Assembly: GCA_905203645.1 (NCBI GenBank)
Contig: CAJKWP010000007.1
Coordinates: 1-28,281, forward strand
Source: an uncultured Christensenella sp.
GTDB lineage: Bacteria > Bacillota > Clostridia > Christensenellales > UBA1242
Reading direction: 5' to 3'
Length of the DNA: 28,281 nt
The notes beneath the pieces are model-generated. The model ran no database searches. It worked only from the letters and a program-made list of their open reading frames with translations, and was not told the DNA's origin. How positions within the stretch are numbered: position 1 is the stretch's first letter; each line of letters opens with the position of its first letter. Shown piece after piece: positions 15,507 to 23,930 of the stretch. The translations under genes and the position numbers were made by a program.

Positions 15507-17163
15507 ATGGAAAAAAAATCGAAGAAAACCAAGATTTTAAAATCAATAACATGCGTTGTTCTGCTTGCAGTCATGCTTTTTTTTGGCGGGGGTTTTGCTG
15601 ACGCAGGAAGGTGCAAGTTTTATTGGCGGAATACAAGGCTTCAAAGTCAATTATCGCCCAAAATCTTACAATTATCTTGATTATTACAAATCTTTTGCTC
15701 AAACAACTTTGGAAGAACTTTTTGAAACTTTTTATTACAACTCAAACAACGACAATTCTGCAATAGCCGACGATGGACGTGAACAAAAATACGCACAAAT
15801 GGCTTATGTTCAAAAATATGGGGAACCTGTTGACAAAAATAGCAAGAAATGGCAAGAATACGTTGCGTATTATTTCAGTGATATCCATTATTCAACCAAA
15901 ATTTTAACAAATGAAAACGATATTCCAATCGACCCAGCCCAAAACCCAATCGCGTCGGATTTTTATTACACAAAGTCAAACATATCTTGGAAGTGGGATA
16001 TAAATCAAAACGATTCGCATGCATTGGCAGATAGTATCAAGCAATTTGATAAAATATCTGAATTTTATACAGATGATCATGAATTTGTTATACAAAAAAA
16101 TAGCACAATAGATTGGATAAATAATACCCTTGTCAAACCTTTACAAGTTGCAACGTTGCAAATTGTTTTGGGCAAAACTCCAACGGTTTTTGACCAAAGC
16201 AACTTTTCGACGGCGGACAAAATTTTGGGGAGTGCGACCTTGGTCGGTGGCAACGTGCAAGCAACAGGGCTTATGAACGAGCTTGTCACAAAGGGCAGTT
16301 ACGTCGGCATAAGTCAAGACGCACTTGCAAAAATCAAAGAATATATTTTGACAAACGTAATCGGAAGTCAAAAATTTGCCGAAACCAATCCAGACAACTA
16401 TTTTTCCAAAGACGATTACGCTTTTATACTTGACCAAATTTGGGCAAAAAAGCAAAACTTTCACATGAAAAATACACTCAATATTGACGACGAAACCGAT
16501 TATGGCTGCGTTTTTGATATCTATCCTGCAACCGCGCTTCAAGATTTTCCGTCAAATGCGTTTTTTGTAAACAGCAGTGACAACCAAGCGTTCCAGCATA
16601 TCCAAAAAGCAGAATATCAGTCAATCGTAATTATGCCAAACAAACAACAATATTTGGAAGAAATTTGGTTTTATTTGGCAAGTGACAGACAAATGACTGT
16701 AAATTATTATACTCGCAGTTTTGATGCAAAAACAGGTCTTGTTTCGGTTGGACCTGTAAAACAAGTGAAGACCAACATTGAAAGTGAATTTGTTTACGAA
16801 GAAGCATCGCACGGCACAGTTACGTTTTACAAAAACAGTGAAGAAACCATTGTCAGAACCGAAAAATTCAACAACGATATCGGTGGTGGAATAATAAATA
16901 CGAACGGACAGGCAGTTGCAATGACTTATCCTATGTCAAAATATTTCGTTGCCGTTCCGTCGCTCAACGGCTTTGGTTCGGTTTCGGTATTGAATCACCA
17001 AAAGTTTGCCGAAGCGGACGGATGCAGTTTTATCGAAATCGTATTCGACGTTCAAAAAGACGGTGACGACGACAAGGATTATTCGTTCAAAGTCGGCATG
17101 AGTTATTACGGAATGCCATCTCAAAGCGAAATAGTTGACTTTTTGCTTGAAAACAATCAATAA
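15507..17163 (+). CDS. Exported protein of unknown function, frameshifted in the signal segment
   Basis: The frame from ATG 15507 encodes a typical signal or anchor (MEKKSKKTKILK then SITCVVLLAVML) but runs off into nonsense and stops after some 57 codons. The long downstream frame, to 17163, has no plausible start of its own. The two frames meet at T8 (15577-15584) and G5 (15588-15592). Removing one T would join them as VMLFLAGVLLTQEGASF, giving a protein of about 551 residues. The mature part is Tyr/Asn/Asp-rich, with GFKVNYRPKSYNYLDYY at its start and a beta-rich C-terminus; I recognise no domain. A genuine frameshift, phase variation, transcriptional slippage and sequencing error all remain possible. 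The terminator at 17168 and the promoter at 15470 frame a single gene. Confidence 0.7.
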
Positions 17164-17167
17164 TTTC

Positions 17168-17206
17168 AAACTGTTCAAACAATTATGTTTGGGCAGTTTT
17201 TTTTTT
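17168..17206 (+). terminator. Rho-independent terminator
   Basis: A 14-pair stem (17168-17181 with 17186-17199, two G-U pairs), an ATTA loop and a run of ten T residues, five bases after the stop codon at 17163. Confidence 0.93.
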
Positions 17207-17287
17207 GTCGACAAACCCGGCAATCAAAAAACGGACGTCGGATGTAATTTTAATTTGCTCGCTTTCATATATTATTTTGTATAAAGG

Positions 17288-17599
17288 GTGGATTTGTTGG
17301 AGTCTTCTTTTCTGGAACTGCGATGCAAAGAAGTTATAAATGTGGTTGATGGGCGAAAACTCGGTCATATTCTTGACGTCGTTTTTGAATTGCAGTCGGG
17401 AAGAATATGTGGTTTTGTTGTCCCCGGCAACAACAATTTTTGGAATGTTTTCAGCAAAAATACCGAAATTTTTATTCCTTACAGTCAAATTTGCAAAATC
17501 GGCGAAGACAGCATTTTGGTCGAACTTTATTTGCCACCAGACCAAAACAGCAGTGTGGCAAGTTATATGAAAGAAAAAAACAAAAATCCAAAAACTTGA
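17288..17599 (+). CDS. YlmC/YmxH-family PRC-barrel protein
   Basis: The product of about 100 residues has a PRC-barrel pattern: LELRCKEVINVVDGRKLGHILDV, then QSGRICGFVVPG and IPYSQICKIGEDSILVEL. It matches the YlmC/YmxH group of small sporulation-associated proteins in Firmicutes, whose molecular role is unclear. The start is uncertain: GTG 17288 lies within the purine-rich AAAGGGTGG, which is better read as the ribosome binding site of TTG 17297 (or 17294). CATATATTA (17266-17274) upstream resembles sigma-E or sigma-K -10 boxes, in keeping with a sporulation gene, but no good -35 is visible. A strong terminator overlaps the last codons. Confidence 0.85.
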   Translation: MDLLESSFLELRCKEVINVVDGRKLGHILDVVFELQSGRICGFVVPGNNNFWNVFSKNTEIFIPYSQICKIGEDSILVELYLPPDQNSSVASYMKEKNKNPKT

Positions 17600-17616
17600 T
17601 ATGTTTTTGGATTTTT
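17582..17616. terminator. Bidirectional terminator shared by the PRC-barrel and SANT-like genes
   Basis: A 14-base perfect stem (17582-17595 with 17603-17616, core ATCCAAAAAC/GTTTTTGGAT) and a seven-base loop. The left arm overlaps the end of the PRC-barrel gene. T-rich sequence follows in both directions. Confidence 0.92.
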
Positions 17617-17626
17617 ATTGAAGATA

Positions 17627-18415
17627 TTATTGAATATTTTTGTTTTGTTTTTTTGTTTTGATATTTTTTTCGGTCCATTTTTTCAGTTTGTTGTTTTTGC
17701 TTGTGGGCATATACTTTGCGTTTTGTATACGCAATTCTTGGATAGTTTTGTTTTGGTTGACGTTTTCGCTTTTCAAAAGTTCGAATTGTGTTTTCAAGTT
17801 TGCAATTTGTCGGTCTTTGTTTGCAAGTTCCAAAATTGCACTTCTAAGCATATTGTTTGCTTTTTCTTTGTCGTCACGCATAATTAAATTTGCTTCTTGT
17901 TTTGCTTGGTTTTTGACAAGCCTTACAAGTCCCAAAAACAGGCTGTTGATTTCGTTGTCCGAAAGTTTGTTGGTACGTTTTGGCATTGTCAAAACATTTG
18001 ATTGTCTTTGTTGTGTTTTTTTTGTAATTGCACGATATTTGTTTTGCAATCTTACCATTTCTTCTATGTTTCCGTTTGCTATCGTAAGGCATGCTTTTCG
18101 CACCGAATAGCCACATTTACCAAGTTCGTCGATTTTTTTCATGGCTTGGTTGGTTTCTTCTTCGCTGAAAAACTTTGCCTGTTTTTTGCTGTGCCAAGCA
18201 AGGCTGATATCAAGTTTTTTGGCTCTTGACGCGTTTTCGATCAGGTTTGACAGTTCCAGATAATAATAATTTCGGACGCTGTTGGGTTTTCTGCCGGATT
18301 TTTGGGCATAATCTTTGAATGCTTGGCTGAGCGGTTTGTTCGACTTGTTGTATTCTTGCACAAAATCAAAAAGGCATTTTACTTCGGCGTCTTTCCACAT
18401 ACAATATTTTTTCAT
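17627..18415 (-). CDS. Myb/SANT-like putative regulator (RsfA-type layout) with coiled coil
   Basis: The 262-residue protein starts MKKYCMWKDAEVKCLFDFV and continues with a helix-turn-helix-like KDYAQKSGRKPNSVRNYYYLEL, the pattern of Myb/SANT-type DNA-binding proteins such as RsfA/YlbO of Bacillus, which modulates forespore transcription. A second helical segment (about 80-125, EEETNQAMKKIDELGKCGYS) is followed by a basic linker. A coiled coil at about 185-235 is rich in Lys, Leu, Asn and Gln (ELANKDRQIANLKTQFELLK). The C-terminus is strongly basic. The start is fixed by AAGGAG (18422-18427) seven bases before ATG; an upstream ATG at 18439 lacks one. It converges on the PRC-barrel gene. A sporulation link is inferred from fold and neighbour. 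Confidence 0.75.
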   Translation of the reverse strand: MKKYCMWKDAEVKCLFDFVQEYNKSNKPLSQAFKDYAQKSGRKPNSVRNYYYLELSNLIENASRAKKLDISLAWHSKKQAKFFSEEETNQAMKKIDELGKCGYSVRKACLTIANGNIEEMVRLQNKYRAITKKTQQRQSNVLTMPKRTNKLSDNEINSLFLGLVRLVKNQAKQEANLIMRDDKEKANNMLRSAILELANKDRQIANLKTQFELLKSENVNQNKTIQELRIQNAKYMPTSKNNKLKKWTEKNIKTKKQNKNIQ

Positions 18416-18545
18416 TTTTAACTCCTTGTTTTCTTGCAAAATTATTGACCCCGATTTTGATTTTTATTCAATGTATTTTGATTTGGTTTAATTGGGACAT
18501 ATTTTTGAACAAAGTCCAATAAACATACTTACAAAGGAAAAATTT

Positions 18546-19493
18546 ATGTCAAAAAAAGTTTGGCTTTGTTCAAAGTTTGATTGTCTTGTCAAAAAACAAG
18601 AACAAGTTTTTTTGAAAGCACAAGTTACAAAAGTTTGTCTGGAACTTGAAGATGACGATTGCTTTTTCGTTTATCCAATTGGTGACGGAATAAGTTATAT
18701 GGTCACTATGCAAAACGGGCAAATTGTCGACAACGGGCACGTTTTGATTGAAAAGTTGTTTGACGACGAATACTCGGTTGTTCTTTTGCCGTTTTTTGTA
18801 TGCCAATATCCGTCCAAAGGTTACACAAACAAAGTCGGACAGTTTGTTCAAAGTGTTTTTGTCGGAAAACAAATAATTTATTGCTTGCAAATCGAAAATA
18901 CTCGGCATTTTTGCAAATTGGATTTTGACTTCGACGATTTCAAATTTGTCAGTTTTCAAAACATTCCGCTTTTGCTTGCGCAAGGCGAACAAAAACGTTT
19001 GGTTTGTTTTGACAACGTTGCGCAAAAGTTTTGCACATGGCACGGTGAAGTAGATATACAAAAAAATCAAATAAAGGTTGTCAGTCCACTTTGCGATATC
19101 GCGCATCGTGCAAACGAAATAGTTTTGGAAGCAAAAGACGGAAATTTGGTGCAAAAAAGTTGCGATTTGGTGTATCTTGAAGGCAAACCGATTATGCCAG
19201 TGCAAGAAGGTCTTATTCCATTTGCATTTTTCCAAGCGGTCAAAGCAAAAGATTTTTTTTGTGCAAAAAGTATGCTTGACGAAAGTTTGGATATTCAAAA
19301 CCAGCAAGTTTTCGACCGATATTTCGGCGAATTCGACAAAATAAAACCGTACAATTACAATCGTGAAAAAGGGTATTTTGTCGCACTTGGAAAAGACGGA
19401 AAAAACAAAATCTTTTTGCTTGAAATAAAAAATCAAAAAATTGTCGAAATAAAACGCTTGGAGCGAAATAATGGTGTTGACAAGTTGCAATAA
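18546..19493 (+). CDS. Conserved-looking hypothetical protein, soluble, beta-rich
   Basis: The 315-residue product begins MSKKVWLCSKFDCLVKK and has no signal peptide or membrane helix. It is rich in Phe, Val, Lys, Asp and Cys and appears to be mostly beta strand (GDGISYMVTMQNGQIV, VVLLPFFVCQYP, KQIIYCLQIEN). I do not recognise a family; the pattern of short strands could be a repeat fold. The last 60 residues (YNREKGYFVALGKDGKNKIFLLEI) resemble one further strand repeat. AAAGGA nine bases upstream supports the ATG rather than the earlier in-frame start at 18492. It is divergent from the SANT-like gene, and the promoter of the next gene lies inside its 3' end. Confidence 0.7.
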   Translation: MSKKVWLCSKFDCLVKKQEQVFLKAQVTKVCLELEDDDCFFVYPIGDGISYMVTMQNGQIVDNGHVLIEKLFDDEYSVVLLPFFVCQYPSKGYTNKVGQFVQSVFVGKQIIYCLQIENTRHFCKLDFDFDDFKFVSFQNIPLLLAQGEQKRLVCFDNVAQKFCTWHGEVDIQKNQIKVVSPLCDIAHRANEIVLEAKDGNLVQKSCDLVYLEGKPIMPVQEGLIPFAFFQAVKAKDFFCAKSMLDESLDIQNQQVFDRYFGEFDKIKPYNYNREKGYFVALGKDGKNKIFLLEIKNQKIVEIKRLERNNGVDKLQ

Positions 19494-19505
19494 AAATGTT
19501 AAACT
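19477..19505 (+). promoter_or_regulatory. Sigma-A promoter for the exported protein at 19565
   Basis: Consensus TTGACA (19477-19482), 17 bases, TAAACT (19500-19505). The -35 box lies inside the 3' end of the preceding gene, so the two genes can be expressed separately. Confidence 0.8.
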
Positions 19506-19564
19506 GAACGCATATAAAACGGATACTTTCTTGCAATTTTTTTTACAGGAGAAAAACAAAGCGT

Positions 19565-20476
19565 ATGTATAAACGCCGAAGATATATTTGTGTGTGCGTG
19601 CTTTTGTTGTCAATTATCGCACTGGTTGTGGGGCTTGGTGGATTTGGCACAATAAAAGAAACCCAGGGCAAATCTGACAAAGAAGCCGATGTCATAATAC
19701 CGCCCGAACTTGTTGTTGACGAAAAACCTGTGACCGACGACGAAAATCAAACAATCACGTTTTCTGACGGGTTTCAAGCGGTAAGTTACGGTTTGAACGT
19801 TTTGGCAAACGGCAAGGGATTCAATTCGTATTTTTCACAGGTTTTATCCAGTTTGGGTTACAGCCAACACGTCATAACAAAAAAATATCGAAGTGGCAAT
19901 CAAAATCTTTTGGAAGAATGGTACAAAACAGATTTTGCTTTTGGTCAAAATACTTACAAATGTTTTTACACCGACCAAACTGATATGAAAATAAAAACGA
20001 TATCAAACAAATCAAATTATGATTTTGACAAACTTACAACAAAAAAATGCGCTCCAGACAAGTTGGAAAATTTTCCTTATACGGATTGGACTCAAAAGCG
20101 CAAACGCAACCCGCTCAACAATTTTTATATCGAAGTCAATCCAAAAACTTGCAGAGTGCTGTATTTTGATAAAAGTGACAAAAACAATTACGTTGTAAAA
20201 ATCAGCGCTTATCCCGAAAAAATGGACGAAAAATACTATGCAACGTTCAAGGAAAGCGGTGCAACAAATGTGAAACTCAATTCGTTGACGTTTTGTTTTT
20301 ATATCAACAAAAGCACGGGACTTTTTTCAAAAATAACCAAAGAAGAATGCGTGAACACAACATTTGCAGGTTTTGCAAACGTTGAATGCAAAATCAAAAG
20401 CACCGAAATATTTTTGTCGGTGGATGCTGACGTTTCAAGTTTGCTTGAACAAAGATATCAGCACAATTTTGCCTAA
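19565..20476 (+). CDS. Exported or anchored protein of unknown function
   Basis: The 303-residue protein has a basic start (MYKRRRY) and a hydrophobic segment (VCVLLLSIIALVVGLGGFG, about 10-28), either an uncleaved anchor or a signal peptide. The outside part begins with an acidic, Pro-containing linker (30-60). It continues with a mixed alpha/beta domain: FQAVSYGLNVLANGKGFNSY, SQHVITKKYRSG, then FYIEVNPKTCRVLYF and a C-terminal FLSVDADVSSLL. No family is recognised. The phrases YYATFKESG and, in the protein at 14175, YANFKESS are similar, a weak hint of relatedness. AGGAG lies 13 bases before the ATG, unusually far. Promoter and terminator make it monocistronic. Confidence 0.7.
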   Translation: MYKRRRYICVCVLLLSIIALVVGLGGFGTIKETQGKSDKEADVIIPPELVVDEKPVTDDENQTITFSDGFQAVSYGLNVLANGKGFNSYFSQVLSSLGYSQHVITKKYRSGNQNLLEEWYKTDFAFGQNTYKCFYTDQTDMKIKTISNKSNYDFDKLTTKKCAPDKLENFPYTDWTQKRKRNPLNNFYIEVNPKTCRVLYFDKSDKNNYVVKISAYPEKMDEKYYATFKESGATNVKLNSLTFCFYINKSTGLFSKITKEECVNTTFAGFANVECKIKSTEIFLSVDADVSSLLEQRYQHNFA

Positions 20477-20482
20477 TAAATG

Positions 20483-20524
20483 AAAAAAATAACCGAAAGT
20501 TATGATTAGTTGGTTATTTTTTTT
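20483..20524 (+). terminator. Probable terminator
   Basis: AAAAAAATAACC (20483-20494) pairs with GGTTATTTTTTT (20512-20523) around a 17-base loop, followed by a T-rich stretch. The stem is mostly A-T with only two G-C pairs. Confidence 0.6.
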
Positions 20525-20572
20525 GTTTTTTGAGCAATAATTTTTATAAACAAAAAAAAACGTGCAAATTGC

Positions 20573-20602
20573 TTGATAATTTTTGTTTTTGTAATGTATA
20601 AT
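20573..20602 (+). promoter_or_regulatory. Sigma-A promoter of the LRR surface-protein gene
   Basis: TTGATA (20573-20578), 18 bases, and perfect TATAAT (20597-20602). The ATG at 20674 is about 65 bases after the predicted start, leaving a real leader with AAAGGAG. Confidence 0.75.
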
Positions 20603-20673
20603 AATGCTGAACCTTTAAAAGGGTGAACTATGACTTTTTGCAATTTTTTGTTTTTTATCAAAGGAGAAAAAAC

Positions 20674-22080
20674 ATGAAGAAACGCGGTAAACTTGTTGTT
20701 TGTATCTGCGCCATGATTGTATGTATTGCAATGGTTGGCATGGGTGTTTTTGCTGCGACAAAACCTGAATTGCAAGTTACAGGTACAATTTCTTACGATG
20801 CCAGCAATGTAAACGTTTTGGTTCTTGGAAAATTGAACGGCGTACAAAATTCTTCCGGAACAATTCTTTCAAATGATTATCCAAATGCGAATGCAGAGGG
20901 ATCAACATATACAGCCAATACAAAAGTTCAAACTCAAGGCAAGTATTTGGATTTTACAACTCAAACAAGCGATACAATGGCAACTTGGCAAATTGGAAGT
21001 GTAAAGTTTTATTCCAACAGCGACAATATGTTGCAGTCTGCATCTATCTGTATCAAAGTCAAAAATTTTTCTGACTTTCCAGTGAAAATCGACATTCAAC
21101 CAAATGTTTCAGACAGCCAACTTTCCGCAAGTAACATAACCAGAATTCAAAACAAATCATCACTTATTTTGGAAAGTGCGTCAAGCGAATATAACAGCGA
21201 TGAATATTGTGTTTATTACAGTGTTGCCGACCAAACTCAAAAAATTGCAAGTTTTGATATTGGATTCAAGGTGACAATGAAAAGATATTTTCGCAATGAA
21301 AATGAAAGTGATGGCTATACATTTGTACCAATAAAACAAACCAGTGATTCACCTTTGACTTATGCCTTGTGGCAATCAAGCGATGGCACAGCAGCTCTTG
21401 CTGGTGCAAGACTTACAAAATTTGACAACAATTCAACTTATGGCAACAAACTTGTCATTCCAAATACAGCAATGGTTGATACAAATGGCGACGGTGTTGC
21501 AGATACTCGTGTTCCAGTTTTGGAAGTTGGGGATGCAAGCACAAACGTCGCAACAACAAACACAAATCTTACAAGCATTGAATTTGGCAGTTATGTCAAA
21601 AAAATAAATGCAAACGCACTCAAAAATCTTAACAATATTGATTTGGCTTTGCCAAGTTCGTTGAAACTTGCTTCGCAAGGTTTTGTCAGTGGCACAATCA
21701 AAAATCTTGTTGTTGCATTTGATGCCGAAATGACAACAAGCGCAAATGATTATTCAGTAACAGGAAAAATTGTCGCAGATGGCACAAGATACACGTCGTT
21801 TAACGGTCAAGTTTTGTGTGACGTAACGTCAAAGCGAATTGTAAAATGTTCACAGCAAGCAACGGATATCAACTTAACACAAAGCAATGCAACCTCAGTT
21901 GGTGATTATGCATTCAGTCAATGCACAAATCTTGTATCACTTGTTCTGCCCGAAACAATGGCAAGTGCAGGAACAAACTCGTTTGCAGGTTGCACAGGAC
22001 TCAAAAATTCCTCAAATTTGTTCAACGGTTCTTATTACGTTGGAACAGCAAGCAATCCAAAGATGTTTCAAATTTCTTAA
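20674..22080 (+). CDS. Secreted surface protein with BspA-type leucine-rich repeats
   Basis: The 468-residue protein has a classical signal peptide (KKRGK, then VVCICAMIVCIAMVGMGVFA) with likely cleavage near residue 28. Residues about 30-220 are beta-rich and Ser/Thr/Asn-rich, beginning TKPELQVTGTISYDA, somewhat like SipW-exported matrix proteins of the TasA/camelysin type. The C-terminal half has LRR_5/BspA-like repeats: TSIEFGSYVKKINANALKNL, VGDYAFSQCTNLVSLVLPE and AGTNSFAGCTGLKN. Such repeats occur in cell-surface proteins of gut bacteria and usually mediate adhesion. AAAGGAG six bases before ATG sets the start; the longer frame from 20623 is rejected. No LPXTG or other wall anchor is seen. 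Confidence 0.8.
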   Translation: MKKRGKLVVCICAMIVCIAMVGMGVFAATKPELQVTGTISYDASNVNVLVLGKLNGVQNSSGTILSNDYPNANAEGSTYTANTKVQTQGKYLDFTTQTSDTMATWQIGSVKFYSNSDNMLQSASICIKVKNFSDFPVKIDIQPNVSDSQLSASNITRIQNKSSLILESASSEYNSDEYCVYYSVADQTQKIASFDIGFKVTMKRYFRNENESDGYTFVPIKQTSDSPLTYALWQSSDGTAALAGARLTKFDNNSTYGNKLVIPNTAMVDTNGDGVADTRVPVLEVGDASTNVATTNTNLTSIEFGSYVKKINANALKNLNNIDLALPSSLKLASQGFVSGTIKNLVVAFDAEMTTSANDYSVTGKIVADGTRYTSFNGQVLCDVTSKRIVKCSQQATDINLTQSNATSVGDYAFSQCTNLVSLVLPETMASAGTNSFAGCTGLKNSSNLFNGSYYVGTASNPKMFQIS

Positions 22081-22096
22081 TTATATGAAAAACGCA

Positions 22097-22131
22097 AAAA
22101 TCTCTTTGAATTTTCAAAGGGATTTTTTTTT
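22097..22131 (+). terminator. Rho-independent terminator
   Basis: AAAATCTCTTTG (22097-22108) pairs with CAAAGGGATTTT (22115-22126), with one G-U pair, a six-base loop and a following T-run. Confidence 0.9.
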
Positions 22132-22189
22132 GATAATTTAATTTTCACCGAACCGACGTCTTTTTCATAAATAAATACGAGGTAAATAT

Positions 22190-23272
22190 ATGAAAAATGT
22201 ATGTGTAATTTTTGGTGGAAAAAGTGTCGAAAGTGACGTTTCTGTTGTGACTGCAAAACAAGTTATTCAAAACTTTGATTTCACAAAATATAAAATGATT
22301 CCTGTTTACATTGACAAAAAAGGAAAGTTTTGGACTGGAAAAGATTATGACAAAGTAGCAACTTTCAAAGATTTCAATCCAAAAAAACATAAGGCTGTTA
22401 CTTTTGGCGGTGGAGTGCAAGGTTTTTGGATTGGCAAAAAGTTTGTACATATTGATTGTGCATTGATTTGTTGTCACGGAACGGGTGGCGAAGACGGAAG
22501 TTTGCAAGGGCTTTTGAATATGGTTGACATTCCATACACTTGTTCCAGTGTTGAAGCAAGTGCGATTTGCATGAACAAATGGTCTTCAAAAAAATATTTC
22601 CAATTCCTTGGTTTGCCAATAACAAATTTCAAAGTCCTTGTCAAAGGTCAAGATTATGCAATCGAAAATTTGACAAAAGGTATGAAGTATCCTTTGTTTG
22701 TAAAACCTGCCAATCTTGGAAGCAGTGTTGGAATAAGCAAATGTAAAAACTTGGATGATTTGAAATCCGCTATTGAAATTGCTTTTTGTTTTGATAATAC
22801 GGTGATTATTGAACAAGGTGTAGAAAATTTGATTGAATACAACTGTTCAACAATGAAAGTCGATGGTCAGATTATTTCTTCACAAATTGAAAGTCCACAC
22901 GCATGGAGTGATTTTTTGAATTTTGATGACAAGTATTTGAAAAAGGGTAAAAAGTTGTGCAAAAAAGTAAATAAAACAAAAATTGGTAAACGCTTGGAGA
23001 AACAAATAAAACAAATGGCAATATTTGTACACAAAGAATTTGGTTTGGAAGGTGTCATACGCACAGACTTTTTGTATGACAGTCAAAACAAAAAATTGTA
23101 TATAAACGAAATAAACACTATACCAGGGTCATTGGCATTTTATTTGTACAAACAGCAAGGGTTTTCGTTCAAGGATATTTTGAACAACCTTGTGGAAGAT
23201 GCTTTGCAAAGGTATGAATACGACAAAAATAAAACTACGAATTTTGATTCAAATATTTTGGCAAACAAATAA
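22190..23272 (+). CDS. ddl: D-alanine--D-alanine ligase
   Basis: Joins two D-Ala using ATP to make the dipeptide for peptidoglycan precursors. The 360-residue product has the ATP-grasp layout. It starts VCVIFGGKSVESDVSV (4-19), followed by CCHGTGGEDGSLQGLLN (93-109). ATP-binding KPANLGSSVGISK lies near 170, and IRTDFLYD plus the metal-binding NEINTIPGSLAFYLY near 300. The motif after the central strand (IEYNCSTMKVDGQ) is a little unusual. Whether it makes D-Ala-D-Ala or a depsipeptide cannot be told reliably. GAGGT seven bases before ATG is the ribosome binding site. No clear promoter was found in the 109-base gap upstream, and no terminator follows before rsmD. Confidence 0.93.
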   Translation: MKNVCVIFGGKSVESDVSVVTAKQVIQNFDFTKYKMIPVYIDKKGKFWTGKDYDKVATFKDFNPKKHKAVTFGGGVQGFWIGKKFVHIDCALICCHGTGGEDGSLQGLLNMVDIPYTCSSVEASAICMNKWSSKKYFQFLGLPITNFKVLVKGQDYAIENLTKGMKYPLFVKPANLGSSVGISKCKNLDDLKSAIEIAFCFDNTVIIEQGVENLIEYNCSTMKVDGQIISSQIESPHAWSDFLNFDDKYLKKGKKLCKKVNKTKIGKRLEKQIKQMAIFVHKEFGLEGVIRTDFLYDSQNKKLYINEINTIPGSLAFYLYKQQGFSFKDILNNLVEDALQRYEYDKNKTTNFDSNILANK

Positions 23273-23317
23273 AAATTAAAAAATATTCAAAAAAATCAAT
23301 AAAAATATCAAAAAAAC

Positions 23318-23346
23318 TTTAAAAATTGCATTATTTTTTATATAAT
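23318..23346 (+). promoter_or_regulatory. Promoter placed for a leaderless rsmD transcript
   Basis: A perfect TATAAT (23341-23346) with a weak -35 (TTTAAA, 23318-23323) 17 bases upstream. The predicted transcript start coincides with the A of the ATG at 23353. Confidence 0.5.
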
Positions 23347-23352
23347 ACAAAC

Positions 23353-23892
23353 ATGAGAGTAATAGCAGGTGATTTTAAAGGCAAACGTTTGACTGCACCC
23401 AAAAGCGATTTGACAAGACCGACAACGGATATTGTCAAAGAAGGAATATTTTGCAAACTTGCATTTGATGTTCCAAATTCTGTTTGTTTGGATTTGTTTT
23501 CGGGCAGTGGCGCTTTGGGGATTGAATGTTTGTCACGTGGTGCACAATTTGTGGATTTTGTTGACAAAAGCAATCAAGGGTTCGCTTTGACAAAAAAAAA
23601 TTTGAAAGATGTTTTTGATGACAAACTTTCAAATTTTTGCGTATTCAAATCTGATTGCCAAAGTTTTTTGCTTCAAGCAAAAAGGACTTATGATATCATT
23701 TTGTTGGACCCACCTTACAAGTCGGGCTTGTACGAAAAGTGTTTGCAAATTATTTTTGACAAAAATCTTTTGAACGACGATGGAATAATTGTTTGTGAGC
23801 ATGATAATGATTTTGTTTTTGAAAAATATTCTGACAAAATTTTTTGCACAAAAAAATATGGAAACACAAGCGTAAGTTATTTGAAAAATTAA
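23353..23892 (+). CDS. rsmD: 16S rRNA (guanine966-N2)-methyltransferase RsmD
   Basis: Methylates G966 of 16S rRNA using S-adenosylmethionine. The 179-residue protein begins MRVIAGDFKGKRL and has RPTTDIVKEGIF. The SAM-binding motif LDLFSGSGALGIECLSRGA is at about 50-68 and the N-methyltransferase catalytic motif LDPPY near 117; the length is normal. An in-frame TTG at 23326 would add nine residues unlike the family and runs through the -10 box, so the ATG is chosen. There is no Shine-Dalgarno upstream. The usual partner coaD is not present downstream; instead rsmD converges on pyk. Confidence 0.94.
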   Translation: MRVIAGDFKGKRLTAPKSDLTRPTTDIVKEGIFCKLAFDVPNSVCLDLFSGSGALGIECLSRGAQFVDFVDKSNQGFALTKKNLKDVFDDKLSNFCVFKSDCQSFLLQAKRTYDIILLDPPYKSGLYEKCLQIIFDKNLLNDDGIIVCEHDNDFVFEKYSDKIFCTKKYGNTSVSYLKN

Positions 23893-23894
23893 CT

Positions 23895-23930
23895 TTGAAA
23901 ATCAAAGCACAAAACTTGTGCAATTTTCAA
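23895..23930. terminator. Two-part hairpin spanning the convergent rsmD/pyk ends
   Basis: An outer stem (TTGAAAAT 23895-23902 with ATTTTCAA 23923-23930) and an inner stem (GCACAA 23907-23912 with TTGTGC 23916-23921). It contains the pyk stop codon. For the pyk transcript a modest U-rich stretch (AGTTAATTTTTC) follows, so it may end that transcript; for rsmD the T-run is poor. Confidence 0.45.

Noticed and set aside
18570..19613. A 347-codon minus-strand open frame
   Set aside because: It is a shadow of the unknown gene at 18546 and runs across the promoter at 19477. The plus frame has a ribosome binding site and balanced composition; the minus translation is Phe/Cys/Lys-heavy.
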